64,000 bases of DNA, taken from positions 178,372,825 to 178,436,824 of the forward strand of contig CAXKWD010000006.1 in assembly GCA_964059195.1 (NCBI GenBank), in the 5' to 3' direction. Positions 41,870 to 53,968 of the stretch are shown here, piece by piece. Every line of letters starts with the position of its first letter. Position 1 is the first letter of the stretch. A model generated the notes under the pieces. That model was not told the origin of the DNA, made no database searches, and saw nothing but the letters and a program-made list of their open reading frames with translations. The stretch is from Ectobius pallidus (taxonomy: Eukaryota; Arthropoda; Insecta; Blattodea; Ectobiidae). The translations under genes were made by a program, and so were the position numbers.

Positions 41870-42415
41870 AGTTAATAAATTCAAATATCTGAGAGCAATA
41901 ATTACAGTTACAAATAATATTAAGGTAGAAGTTAAGTGTAGACACAAATCAGGAAATGCTTGTTTTTATGCAGATCACAAACTTTTACCTTCTAGTCTTC
42001 AATTCAGAAATCTAAAAATAAAAATTTATAAGATAATTATCCTGCCGGTTGTATTATATGGATGTGAGACATGGCCCCTTACATAATCTGAGTGTGTTCG
42101 AAAACAGGGGGCTTAGGAAAATATTCGGACCTAAGAGAGATGAAAACTGCATGACGATGAGCTTCACCGGATGTAATAAGGGTACTTAATTCACGGAGGA
42201 TGAAATGGGTGAGGAAAGATATATTTCAAAAGTGTTGATTGGGAGACCCGAAGGGAAGAGACCACTTGGAAGACATAGACGTAGGCGGGAGAACAATATT
42301 AGGATAGATTTAAGGGAAGTAAGATTTGTGAGGGATGGTTGGATTGATTTAGCACCGAATAGGGTTGAATGGCAGGCTCAGGTAAGTGTGGCAATGAACC
42401 TCCGGGTTCCATAAA
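41870..42415 (+). pseudogene. LINE 3' end (RT tail)
   Basis: Plus strand: IILPVVLYGCETW, VFENRGLRKIFGPKRDEN-like, then MGEERYISKVLIGRPEGKRP, LGRHRRRRENNIRIDLREV and a stop after VAMNLRVP. This is a very common insect LINE C-terminus. Frame breaks near 42075 and 42175 show decay. Confidence 0.82.
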
Positions 42416-43600
42416 ATAGTTAATATTCCTTTAACTTGTTTAGGAATTGTCTCTTGCCATTGAGAGAGTAAGTAGTAATAAAATAATAGTGCAGTCTTGT
42501 CCCTTAACTTGCCTGTCATCAGGAATACAGTTGCTTCCCATGTACTTGTGTGCCATTGGTTTGGTTATCAGGCGATGTTTCAAAGTTGTTGTAACAAATG
42601 TCGTCTGTAGTGATAAGAATAGGTGTTTGTCTGCATGTGATGCTCAGCCAAATATAGGGTATGCTTTGTAACATAGACAGAGTGAAGGGTGGCCGAATGC
42701 ATCTCAAAGCTGGATTTTGGTTTGGTTCGGGAGTTATAAGTGAAAAACTGGCAGAAAACATGATTTTTTCCGCTATCAATCATCAGTTTTTGCTATTACA
42801 TTTCAGTTGTAAAATTAATGGCAGGTTTCTTTGCTCTGTTGCCATAACATTGCAGAAATATATTTTTGTCAACAAAATGCGTGGGGTTGTCAAAGACTCC
42901 CATTTTGTTAGCCCACGCTGCTTGGTTCATTTCTTTGTTATGGCATTCAGAGATGTGAATTTTTTACATAGTTGAACAGGAGGGGGATTATGAGACTGGT
43001 CCTAAATGGGAAAACATTGAATGATTTGGACGAAATTCATTATGCAGGGGGATTTTTAGGACCAAGGAACTTAAATCTGGGATTGATTTTTCCTATGCAG
43101 CGCTTTCTAATCATGAAATACACCTTGAAGATGGATGTTAAGCTTTTTTCATTATTAGTTGTTTATGAATTTTTAAGTGTAAGTTAGTTTTGTTTTAAAT
43201 ATACATAGCAGCAAAGAAAGATGTCCATTTGGATGTACAGATTCACCGCAGACATAATTTAAAAAATATCATAAAGCAAATGGAAAGTAAAGAAGTAACA
43301 TGTTTTCACATATTTCGTTATAATGACCCATAATTACTACCCCAAATATTAAGAATATAGGCCTTCTTTTAAAAATGGGATGTAAAATTAGGGGTCCGTA
43401 AATTTTTTTAGACATTTTAGAGGTCCTCGGATTCAAAAAGGTTGAGAAACGCTGTACTAGTCCATTTGGACGTACAGATTCACCATTGACAAGTGCTGCA
43501 CATTCCTTAAATTATCGTAAGGGTTTTCTCATGGAGGGATGGCGTGAATATCTAATACTGACTACTACAATAATAATAATTCTAAGTGATGTGTTTGCAG
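42416..43600 (+). other. Upstream of guanylate kinase; nothing recognised
   Basis: No supported coding exon. Because the first guanylate kinase exon begins at a splice acceptor, at least one 5' exon should lie here or further upstream, but none can be picked by eye. Confidence 0.45.
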
Positions 43601-43611
43601 GGGTGAGCAGC

Positions 43612-46600
43612 ATGGTGCATCAGAACCCACGGCCTCTCGTCATCTGTGGCCCGTCTGGATCGGGCAAGTCCACGTTGCTCCAGCGCCTGTTTGCTGAGTT
43701 CCCCAACAAGTTTGGGTTCTCGGTGTCCCACACGACCCGCAGTCCCCGACCTGGTGAGGTGGACGGACAGCATTATCACTTCACAACAAGAGAAGCCATG
43801 ACAGCAGCCATCGCACGAGGCGAATTCCTTGAGACAGCCGAGTTCTCAAAAAATATGTACGGCACGAGGTAAACTTGAGGTTGTTGTCCTTATTGAATTT
43901 ATACGTCTATCTTAGTAGGATGAGTACTTTTTCCCAAACAGTTAGTTTACTAATATATGTTAGAGCAAAATGAATTGGACCTCTTGTTCATCAGAAAACT
44001 GAAGTTCTGAGGAGCGATTCACAAGATGTATAAATGAATTACAGTCATTCCTTCATTATAATAATTACTTACTACACTGACAAGCAAAAAAAGAAAACCA
44101 ATCACTGTACATTTATTGTAAGTTTGATTGGATGTTTATATGTTGTTGTTGGTGAGGATGAATTATTATTTTTATTGGACCATTAGCTATAGATACAGCA
44201 TATCTGCTTTCTTCATATCTTCACTTTATCACCAAACAAAACATAGAAAAACATCGCAATAGGGCGATTCCAATCTGATTATGTGCACTAGCTTGTCATA
44301 CATATTGCAAGGTGTTTCATTGTTGTATTGCGTTGTTTCCTTCCAAACTGAAAAGAAACTGTCTCCCTTTGCATCGAAGTGATTCTGTCAGTAAGTTTAG
44401 TTGAAATTATGCCTCTCAGTCCTGAAGACGTTGCCGAAGCGTTGCTCTAATTGATGATGGACGCAGCCTCCGTTATGCCGCTGCAACCTTAGGCTCACCA
44501 TTCACCACAGTGCAAGAGGCAACATGGGGAATTAAGTGTGAAATGTGTCATTAAATTTTAATCTTAAAAACGTATACAATTTTATTTCAAGCACTAGGCC
44601 TACTACACCATTTTCATTTAAACTTAATTTTTTTAAATTTCTTTAAGTGATCGGTTTTTTTTGCCTGTTAGTGTAGTAACCAGTTTTCACGAGGGCCTCC
44701 CTTTCGTCGTCATCTATGTCCAACTGCCACACTTCCATCTTGTATCACCTGGTGACGCTCACAATTAGGCTAACTCATTCTCCCCTGGGATGTCAAAATT
44801 CTGGAGCTTATTCCTATGTTTCTGTATGTATGTAGATCTTCTGCCATACAGTCAATTGAATTGGATGGAGATTTTTAAGTTGAACCACTTTCTCAGACCA
44901 TGATCTCGCATAAAACAGAGGTTTAATGGATGACAACACTAAAAATTACTGCATAAAGTGGAGGAAATTGCTGGTGTGTTGCAGTAAGGCAGCTGTGGAA
45001 GCCGTGCTGTCGGAAGGCAAGGTGTGCGTCCTGGACATAGAAGTGCAGGGCGTGAAGCAAGTGAAGGAGACTGAGCTGAACCCCCTCTATGTGTTTGTGA
45101 TGCCCCCCTCCATGGAGGAGCTGGAGACAAGGCTGAGGAATCGAGGAACCGAAACAGAGGAGAGTTTGCAAAGGAGACTGGACACGGCCAAGTCAGAGAT
45201 GCAGTACGGTGAGTCAAGGCCTTAGTTAGGACGGGTAAAATCAGAAATATTTCATTGCCATAAGCATGTGATTGTTTCTGCCTTATGTTACAAGGTTCAG
45301 ATCAGTTAGAAACCTTAAATTTTACAGACTCAACAGCTTTTAGCCTGTAACAAAGTACCAAAAAGTTCAAATTTTTTTAGGTTTATTATGGCTAAATGGT
45401 AATAGGCTATATGGCAGAACAATATCTGTTCTCTGTATGGTTTTAGTGTTCTAGTTTAATAATGTGACTGTGCTTGCCCTCTGCAGTTCCAGTTCATTTC
45501 TCTGGTAATGGGGTTCGAACCCACGACCTGCAGATGCTCGTCTTGAACACATATCTACTGTCTCACAATACTGTATACGACAAGGGTAATCAGGCTCTGT
45601 GAATCCAACTCTAATAGCGCAGTTAGTACAGGATCAGCACATAAAGCCAAAGGTTGTAGATTCAAATCCCAGTGCCAGAGGAATATTGTCACGTAATGTA
45701 ATATCAGCCCTGCAGTTCAACACAGTTCTTTTTCACATCAAGGCTTGCTCTGGCGTATTCTACTTGCTATTTCTCTCTTGCTCAATACTTTGTCCATTTT
45801 ACTTAAAATCTCTTGCATGTCTGTCCACTTGCGATAATGTAGCTCCACCTTATTTACTCAGATAAGAGACTCACTACCCTAGGGTGAGTCACTTGTGAGA
45901 GGAAAACATTAATACCTGTGACTTCGTGTCACACTTACGTCATTGGAATTTCCAATCTCAACTGTCTGTCTGTGTGTCTGTATGCCACATAACTCAAATA
46001 TGCTTTATCGGATTTTCATGAAACTTCGTATACGCATTTATAATATCGATGGAAAGACGTCTATTGATATTGGATAAAATCGGTTGACCTGTTTCGGAGT
46101 AATGCTCAATTTAGTGCCTATTTTATGGTAATGTACGTATTCGAAATAATTTATGAAATGCAAATCAGTTATCATGACAACATAGCCTATTGTTTTACTG
46201 TGATCTTATAAGGCTTTGGAAATTAAAATAAGTTAGCTATGACCAAAAACACTATTGTTTTTATGCGCTTTTCCACCTAGACCGTTAAACTGACCCAGGT
46301 GGCCGAGATGGTAACGTCTTCTGTAAGCCCTGCTTAATGAATAAAGCTGGAGCTTAACTTGGAAATCAATTTAAGAAAAAACAAACATATTCTGCATATC
46401 ATAATTGCAGTCATAACTGATTAAACAAAAACGTACTGGCACTTTGTTACATCAGTTTACCTGATTTTATTAAGAAGTATAAATTGGGAGATATATATAT
46501 ATATGTACAGTCGGTCAAATAAAAAATGTCGGGCGTTATTTTATAAAGTATCACAAACGAGCATATGCGCATGTACAGGAAGACTTAAGGTTAGGTTCAC

Positions 46601-47726
46601 ACATGCCTCTTGTCTATCCATGTATTTTCTTGATTATTTAGTCAGTTTTGTTCCAAAACAAACATGTATAGAAGGCTGTGGCTATATGCCTCAAATCCGC
46701 CATATTCTTGGTTGCAAATTTTTATAATATTAATAATTAATAGATTCGCGAGGAATATGTTTATTCAAGGAGCATTTTTTTAAGATTTCTATTTTATAAT
46801 ACCGGTACTTCTAGTGCAAAATCAATAACTTACGCTCAACTTCTGCAACCAATCTTAGCATCGAAATACGCGTCCGGCCAGATCAACGTTTGCTATGAAA
46901 ACTTCCGGTCGCATTATAGTCAAGTTCCCTCCTCTGAGCTGCTCTTTCATAAATATGGAACCTTCTCGCTGCTTCAGAGACCGAAAAATGCAGGTCAATT
47001 ACAGCCCTAACTACACTTTCTCTCACGTTAGCATTTGTATGTGGCGATGACACAAAGCAAAATGAATTATGACAATGCATTAAGTTGAATATCGTGTGTT
47101 GCGCTTTCCGCGATTTTCATTTTTTCCCTCCTTGTTCATATTTTCCCTCCTGCCGCATGGCCTCATATGTTCCGAAAATGACCTGTATTTTGTGTTTTTT
47201 TATAGGAAACTTGTGAACTAAAGCGTCAAAACTTTAATTTTAACAGCATACGAGTCCCGACGTTTTTTATTTGACCGACTGTACACACACACACCCACAC
47301 ACACACTATTACACAATTATGCTCAAAGAGAAATCTACTAAGGAAAAAACAAAGCAGATATAAAAATGTGAGCAGAGTTTTGTTTATTTAGGCCTACACT
47401 GAAATCAAAAAGAAATTGGGGGGTAGCGGGGTACGGGTATAACTCATGACACTCAGCATCCTCCATTTTATTTGAGATTAGAACCTACACAATTCATATA
47501 TAAACCTACAATATATAATTATGTAATATATGTTGTTGCAGGTGAGAAGCCGGGGAACTTCCATCTCATCGTAGTGAACAGCTCCTTGGACAAAGCGTAT
47601 TCCTGTCTGCGAGAGTTTGTTGTGAAAGAACTGGGCAGTGCTGCTGTGAATGGTGAGTTGTCAGTCTACACGGCTGTGGGGCTGTTCTTGTACCAGGCCA
47701 TCAGCTGGTTTAGGAGGAGCGGCTAG
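43612..47726 (+). CDS. Guk1: Guanylate kinase
   Basis: Coding exons 43612-43868, 44985-45208 and 47542-47726 (TAG), AG/GT borders and phases consistent, 221 residues. It phosphorylates GMP/dGMP to GDP/dGDP with ATP in the cytosol. Motifs: P-loop GPSGSGKST (about residues 12-20), GMP-binding [43 protein letters not shown] and the lid [21 protein letters not shown] near the end matches the family's NDSLDQAY block. The animal enzyme is about 198 residues; here the last 25 form an extra tail with the hydrophobic stretch [28 protein letters not shown] just before the tail is a perfect splice donor, so the tail may be a read-through form. The exon with the ATG begins at 43601 after an acceptor, so a 5' exon exists; ATG 43612 is chosen from family alignment. 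Confidence 0.95.
44075..44673. mobile_element. Tc1-like deletion derivative
   Basis: Inverted ends CACTGACAAGCAAAAAAAG / CACTAACAGGCAAAAAAAA with TA on both sides, in guanylate kinase intron 1. From 44409 the plus strand encodes [13 protein letters not shown] and, one frame over, [20 protein letters not shown], the helix-turn-helix start of a Tc1-type transposase. The catalytic domain is deleted. Confidence 0.85.
45480..45720. repeat. Two tRNA-derived SINE heads, opposite strands
   Basis: A minus-strand B box (ggttcgaaccc read in reverse at 45512-45522) and a plus-strand head (tagcgcagttagtacagg ... agattcaaatccc, 45614-45670) lie side by side. Neither makes a full tRNA cloverleaf. Confidence 0.55.
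46508..47281. mobile_element. TA-flanked MITE, copy B (774 bp)
   Basis: Same family as 13608-14367, with CAGTCGGTCAAATAAAAAA ends and TA flanks. On the minus strand at about 47010-46920 it keeps [20 protein letters not shown], which looks like a transposase helix-turn-helix remnant, so the family descends from an autonomous element. It lies in guanylate kinase intron 2 and is followed by a (CA)n tract. Confidence 0.88.
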
Positions 47727-47810
47727 GGAATCGGTATAAATAATATTTCTTCGTGTAAATTGGTTGTATAAATGAAGAGAATGTCGTTACCACATCACAT
47801 CACATCTCCA

Positions 47811-47816
47811 AATAAA
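47811..47816 (+). terminator. Candidate guanylate kinase polyadenylation signal
   Basis: AATAAA 85 bp after the TAG at 47724-47726. It supports termination in this exon, that is, the tailed isoform. Confidence 0.5.
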
Positions 47817-48029
47817 ATCTGATTAATGCACTCACATAGCAAAGCTTTACATACAGGATTCAGAGTCTGTTACCTTTTCATGTAAACGTGGACTCAATCC
47901 GATCCTCTGCAAATGGAGAAATGGATTGGATTGGAATTAAGTCTTATTCAATTCCATGTAAATGCTAGCAAACTCAATCCTGGTGCACGCACCTACACTC
48001 GCATGGCATTCATCATTTGTTCTTATTAT

Positions 48030-48350
48030 TATTTATTATTTATTTATTAGCTATCATAAAGGTCCCAAAGAGCCAGATGGCTCGCATAAAGGGACAGTCA
48101 TTTACAAGTTTGCAGCAGTTACAAAACATAACAACAATATTCAATACATAAAAAGCACAATAGGCATGTAAACAATTATTTACAAAAAGGAGGCTACAAC
48201 AACGGTCATTTTTGAAAGTTACAATAAATTACAAAATACATACATTAATCATTAGAAAGTAAGAATATAACACAAGTTACAATAAATTATAATGTATAAA
48301 TACATACATTAATTAGTCCAAAAGTAAGTATCTAACACAAAAACATAGGA
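48030..48350 (-). mobile_element. LINE 3' UTR fragment
   Basis: On the minus strand, gcgagccatctggctctttg followed by ggacctttatgatagctaat and a (TAAA)/(TAA) tail has the layout of the 3' UTR of the LINE at 6881-9558, though from another family. An imperfect ~60-bp direct repeat (acaagttacaataaatta) lies at 48215-48325. Confidence 0.6.
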
Positions 48351-48904
48351 GCCATCTAATATAAACCCTCTAGAAGCAGAGTTATTTGAACAAGAGAGGA
48401 ACAATTGGTGTATGAAATAGATATGGTTTAGCCCAAGTAAATTTGATTCTGATCATCATTTTAATCAATAACACTGGCACTGTAATATTAATATTGGTAT
48501 GTTATTCTTTTGTGCCATAATTTGTTTAGGGCGACTAGAAATCTTTAAGAGAACACACACTTTTTAATATTTTCAATCACGGCAGTTGTTTACAGAGGAT
48601 AGCGACAGATAACCAAGTTAGCCAATAGTACAACAAATCTGAATATGCTTCTAGAACTTTCCATGCAGACAGGGAACGTATTGAGTTAGATTTCAATCCC
48701 CCATGTGAACCAGTGTTTCTCATGCAAGTAAAACTGCTAATGGTATAATTACAATGGAAGTAAGCATCATAATGTCGTCCCCTGTGTTTGCCTGTGAGCT
48801 GTAACAACTTGATTTCAGAAACAAAGGAAATGCACTGAATTATTGAAATAGGCAGGCAAAATGGCAATATGGAAAATCTTACTTTATACCTATTTATTTG
48901 CTTG

Positions 48905-49584
48905 GGAAGACGGTACTTTGCAACACAAGCTGGTCCCCTTTCCACACTCCACTCGCCTGCCCCGCTTCCCTGCAGCGCATGCCGCCATGCCGGTAGCCGC
49001 TGCTCAACTTAAGCGCCAGTAATGCATAATTGCAATAAAATTGACATATCACCTAATATTTCACAATACAAAAATACCCTTGTACCATACATAATATTTC
49101 ACAATTATAAAAAACGCTGTATTATAACATTATGGCTTAATTGATGCAGGAAAATTCCCTTGCACCAACACTACTCTTTTCATAACTAACAAAATATCTC
49201 AAAATTATAAAAACCGATTCTCACGTTAAAACTCATGAAATCCCCCCTATCAAAACTCAAATATACGAAAGCTTCCTTCATTCTCAACAGTCACTCATGG
49301 CGTAATGGTTAAGACTCCTAGCTATAATGCTAGGGGTCCCGAGTTCAAATCCCGGTCGATCCAAAATTTACGGTTAGGAATAGGTCCCAAATGTGTAGGT
49401 AGGGTGAAGAGGAGGTGAGAGGAAGAGAAGAAGAGAATAAAGAAAAAATAAATTATTTTTTCTGTTTCATCAGTTGCGTAAGAGATGGCGCTACCATCGC
49501 TGCTAGTAGTTCAAATGCCACCGCTAGGGGAGGGATTGAAAGTAGCAGTGGGGGACTCGGGTGAGTCGCAAAGTACCATTTTCC
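48905..49584. mobile_element. TIR element with 9-bp duplication ATTTGCTTG
   Basis: Ends GGAAGACGGTACTTTGCAAC and, inverted, GGAAAATGGTACTTTGCGAC; perfect ATTTGCTTG at 48896-48904 and 49585-49593. Nine base pairs suggests a Mutator-like element, but chance extension of an 8-bp hAT duplication is possible. Contains a SINE at 49295-49440. Confidence 0.8.
49295..49440 (+). repeat. tRNA-derived SINE
   Basis: tcatggcgtaatggttaaga (A box) and gagttcaaatcccgg (B box) with a tRNA-like anticodon arm (cctagc...gctagg), followed by the family tail caaaatttacggttaggaat. A T-stem mismatch and the attached tail argue against a working tRNA gene. Same family as 39224-39470. Confidence 0.75.
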
Positions 49585-50364
49585 ATTTGCTTGTTAACAT
49601 CATATTGTATTATATTTTTAAAGTAACTTGAAGTCCTCTATTACAAAGAACAATACCTATTGTTACCTCTCATTGAGAAAAGACTGGAAGGCGATAAATA
49701 ACAGTCACATTCATTGTTTCGGTTACAGAAATAAATTCAATATACATGTAGGCAATTTTAAATCATAATGGAATGAATAATATTCACAAAAGCATCAAAA
49801 GGCATTTATTTGTGCAATTAGGCATTTATATGAAAAGACTGCGGCGTTTCAATCACAAAGGTGTAAATCGTAGAGATTTCCTTTCTAATTGAAGAAAGAT
49901 TCAAACAGGCTTTTGGTCTCTGGTTATGAGGCTTTTTATCTGGAAAGAAATACCGATCACTTAATTTTGAATACAACTGGAATTGATTAAGAGCTTTTTT
50001 TGTGTGCATCAAAAAGTAATACGTTTGCCACTGTTGTCATCTGAATCTCACTATTTCCTTGTCTGCACGCATTTTAATGGTAAAACTCATCAATTCAAGG
50101 CACTTGTGAATAAAATGGTCTCGTCAAATGTTGGAATACGCATTTTTTCTGCAAATTTCTGCAATGTGTCGATTAACGGAATTATTAGTCGGAGTGTTGA
50201 CCAAACTGAAGATGTGAATGTGAAAACTGTCAATGTTCATTTTCATTTTGTATAATAATTGTGTTTTTCATATTTTATAGTACATAACATTGTTGGATTA
50301 AAGAGATTGTCATCGTATTTTTTTTATTTTTATTTCTTTAGCAGTTACAGTGTGTATTACAATA

Positions 50365-50622
50365 CTATACTTGCATTCAGGGTAGGAACATAGTGTAGGA
50401 GATGTACCTGCACCTCAACGTTGCAATACACAACCGCTGTCTCACTCAATCCCTTTCATTCTGTAGACACTCATTCTGCCTGAAAACCAGTTGCCGTCTC
50501 TCCCCATTCCTTGTCTACAGAATGAAAGCGAGTGAGTGAGACAGCGGTTGTGTATTGCAACGTTGAGGTGCAGGTACATTTCCTATACTATGATCCTACC
50601 CTGAATCCAAGTATAATGTGGT
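50365..50622. mobile_element. Long near-perfect hairpin (foldback MITE)
   Basis: Arms of about 110 bp: tatacttgcattcagggtag ... tttcattctgtagaca is inverted at 50508-50622 with few mismatches, separated by a loop of only about 35 bp. The core ctgcacctcaacgttgcaat is identical in both arms. No ORF. Confidence 0.85.
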
Positions 50623-51272
50623 GCATGCATCATTAGGAAATCGAGGAATCGTTTTAAAGACTTGACTTCAGCTCATCTTCCAAGACGCATTGCATACTAT
50701 TTCTTCTATATTAGTGATTTATCAGATAATAAAGATATTACTTATATTAAATTGTATAATCAGTCACGAAGAACACACTGTTCTATTGTAATCGTGGTGG
50801 TGATAGATTCATACTAAGACTCTGACTAGACTTTGTTAGGATCTAAACTCACTTTCACACGTCTTATCACCAATTTTTAACTAACAATTTCTGTTTTTCA
50901 TAATTCTGTACTTTTAATAACCATCAGTTGAAGATTACCTTCTTTTTTTTTTGCATTTCTCTGCACCTGAGTAGGTCATAGTAATGCCACAGAACACATA
51001 TCTTAAAATGAACATCACTTGCTTATCCACTTCTACACATTTTCTACGATGTTTCAGTGTATTTTCAACGTTGAATTGATTATAATTATTACAGTAGCAA
51101 TGTTTTTAGAGATTAAGATAATTGATGGGTGGCGATGCTTGGAAGAAGGGTACCAGCTATGTTATGGACATTTTTACCATACGTTTTTAAGCCACAAGCA
51201 TATTTGGCTAGTTCTAATCTAGGCAAAAATGTGCGGCTTATATTCAGGTAAATATGATAAAGCCTGAAACTA

Positions 51273-51827
51273 TAGGGTGGCGCAGATACTATCTACCAAT
51301 TTGAATTTAAAAAAAAAAAAAATGAAAGTTAAAGTAGTTTTATTTGGCATAAAGTGAAGAAAACAAATGTTAGCAATTATGAATATGGCACTTACATAAA
51401 TGAATTTTTGAAAATAACATCATTTAGATGGCCTCCATTTTCATCTATGCATTTTTGAAGACGGCGTGGAAATGCCTCCATAGCACGTCGTGTCATCTCC
51501 ATCGGAATGGCGTTGATCGTTATTGCGACCTGGTGGTTTCTTATTCTCAACATCACCACTTCCTCTCCACTGCCTAACTCAGCGTAAAATACCACGTTGC
51601 TCTGGAGCTGGTTGATGTCGATCTTCCTTGTTCCGTTGCAGTTTCAATAATCGATCCAGTTCGATGAAAACTTTCACAGTTGCAATCCTCATCTCCACAA
51701 GACGAGACATGGGATACTGATTTGCGAACGTTGTGGCTGCATAATCATGCCCGAGTCATGCGTGTAAGTGTCATAGGTTCGACACCAATACCAACTTAAA
51801 TTGGTAGATAGTATCTGTGCCACCCTA
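51273..51827. mobile_element. Mariner-like deletion derivative
   Basis: Inverted ends beginning TAGGGTGGC(G/A)CAGATACTA with TA flanks. The minus strand at 51595-51392 encodes the transposase C-terminus (VAITINAIPMEMTRRAMEAF, then RRLQKCIDENGGHLNDVIF), as in the IS630/Tc1/mariner group. The N-terminal and catalytic parts are lost. Confidence 0.85.
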
Positions 51828-52336
51828 TATATTTTATTAACTGTACGAGTTGTCATGTCAAAACCTACCCTGCAATTTAGCATATCCATGAAAGTGGTTG
51901 CGAAACCTAGTGTCGTGTAAACTACTTAAGGCAAACTACACCTTGCAACTCTGTGACAGCACACAATGTCATGTGGTAGGTAGGAAAACACGCTAACCCC
52001 CTGGAAGTTCCAACAGCTGTGTGAGGCCAATCAGTATTTTAATTTATGAGAATCGCAATTAATTTTCACCCACTTACAGTTTATAAGAGCAGCTAATTAT
52101 TTGCATGGATCATATCGATATGCACAATTTGATGGTAGGCTTTGAAATGACAGCTCGTAATTCTAACCTCCACTAGTGTTTCTCTTCCCTAGTAAGTTGT
52201 TAATATTGTTATCCATATGCAGTCTGTCCTTGGATTGTGTCTGTATAAGAAATAATTACAATCCAAGGTTTTTCTGTAACCCTGATATAACTGTCTGCTG
52301 TATCCTGACTAATTCCACATGTGAATGTTGACACAG

Positions 52337-52408
52337 GGGGGTGCAGTGACTGAAGCTTTCCTCGATGTGTGGCCGTCCTCGACACAAGAGGAACAAATGA
52401 ATGTTTTG
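52337..52408 (+). other. Candidate internal exon (72 bp, phase 0-0)
   Basis: gacacag|GGGGGTGCAG ... AATGTTTTG|gtgagc has strong acceptor and donor context and is open only in phase 0 (GGAVTEAFLDVWPSSTQEEQ...). The phase does not fit the guanylate kinase donor. No family recognised; it may belong to an unseen gene or be chance. Confidence 0.25.
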
Positions 52409-52697
52409 GTGAGCATGGTGTATATTGTTATGACTGATTACAAGTACGAGAAAATGTGGTTATTCAATCTTTGTTTTAGAAAAGGTATTCTAACTCATTA
52501 TTTACAACTTGTGTTAATTAATCAGACTGACTACAGTCACTTGTTTATCTTTCTGAGCCGCTGAGCAGTTGGCAAGTACTGGCCAATGGCAAAGCTGTCC
52601 ATCCAGCCATGGCCATTGCTATTGGCCAAGTCTGCTCATAACCCATTCACTCTGTTTCCAGTTACAATGAGAAACATGTGTTTGACTGTTTTATAAA

Positions 52698-53467
52698 ATA
52701 CTAGCAGGTGCCTGCAGCTTTGCCCACGATAATTAATTGAAAAATTAAAAATGAAGAGTATAATAATTATTAAAGCATTATATTTATTAACACTTGCACG
52801 CGAATCATTCATAAACTGAACCATTAATAATTAATGAAAATGCTAAAATTCTCGTTTAAGAGTGCATTCCACAATTAGAAATCGCCACCTGGGAAAACGA
52901 TCTCAGATTCGATTATGCAGTTCCAAAGCTAACTGTGAACTCTGATAATACCACTACCTTCTAGACTGTATTACTCGTGTGTAATTCTCGTGACGGCGGT
53001 GGATAATACGTATCGTTTCTCAACTGTTTGTTGACAGATGAATATGATGTGAATTTGATTTAATAAGTTCAGTGTAATTTTCATAAATTATATAATTTAT
53101 CATGGGAAGGAGTGGTTTTATTGTCCGCGATACTTCCAGGGTTAAACTATCAATATATTATAGCTGGTGCCCGCGGCTTCGCCCACCATTATTAATTGAC
53201 TCCAGGATTTTTAAGAATTTTACACTGGCAGTTTATTAAAAATGTTGCTATGAAAATTGTAAGTAAAAATAAAATTAGGATATTTTTTCATTGTGTTCAT
53301 TTCACTTAGGCCTTATATAATAAAGAAACGGTCTTCCTAATTTTGAACTCTTCGTGAAAGTTTAGACTGCGAGAGACGAACATCGCCAAGTATACCCAAT
53401 GTCTCACGAAGTGAGGGAGCGATTGAGCATGCTATTTAGGGCTGCTGAATTGTATAAGAGTAGATAT
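52698..53467 (+). repeat. Dispersed ~730-bp repeat family, copy 3
   Basis: Closely matches 4442-5166, with an extra block of about 60 bp at 52941-53003 (ctctgataataccactacct...). Same end ttg(a/c)tgaattgtataagag. Confidence 0.8.
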
Positions 53468-53968
53468 TGGAAATATAACTTGTCCAAACTAAGTTTGGGT
53501 AATATTTGATCTCGCAGACACTACTGGGTTATGAGCAGATGAACTATATTATAAATTTTAATGCTTTGGAAGCAGAATACAGATGTGCGAGATTTTCAAT
53601 TCCCCATGCTTTATATGACGTATTATGCATAGAGAATGTTACTTGGTTCTCTGTTCACATTGTGGCAGAATAAAGCGTGGGAAATTCAAATTCTCCCACC
53701 TGGTTATATGCATATTCTACTCGCAAAGCAAGAAGATTGGAAGAATAATTGATAATCAGTTACTGTCAGAGGACAGGTATGTGATATAGTTTTAAGATAT
53801 TGTGAGGCTTGAACCAGAATCAGAGGTACAGGAACTGCTTTCTCTGGGATGACTAGAAACTACGCTCGCCAGCAAGCATTTTGCATTCTGTAGATCTTTA
53901 AGAGACCCTTTTCAAGCAGATCTTTGCAGGAGACCTACTCCTAATTTAAATCAGTCAAAAGGCTATAA

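Noticed and set aside
48577..48945. 122-codon minus-strand ORF
   Set aside because: No motif, and it crosses the boundary of the TIR element at 48905.
49295..49365. Functional tRNA gene
   Set aside because: A and B boxes are present, but the T stem is mismatched, the anticodon loop is the wrong size and a SINE tail follows.
52337..52408. Last coding exon of guanylate kinase
   Set aside because: The exon is open only in phase 0, while the cryptic guanylate kinase donor leaves phase 1; joining would give a stop after four residues.
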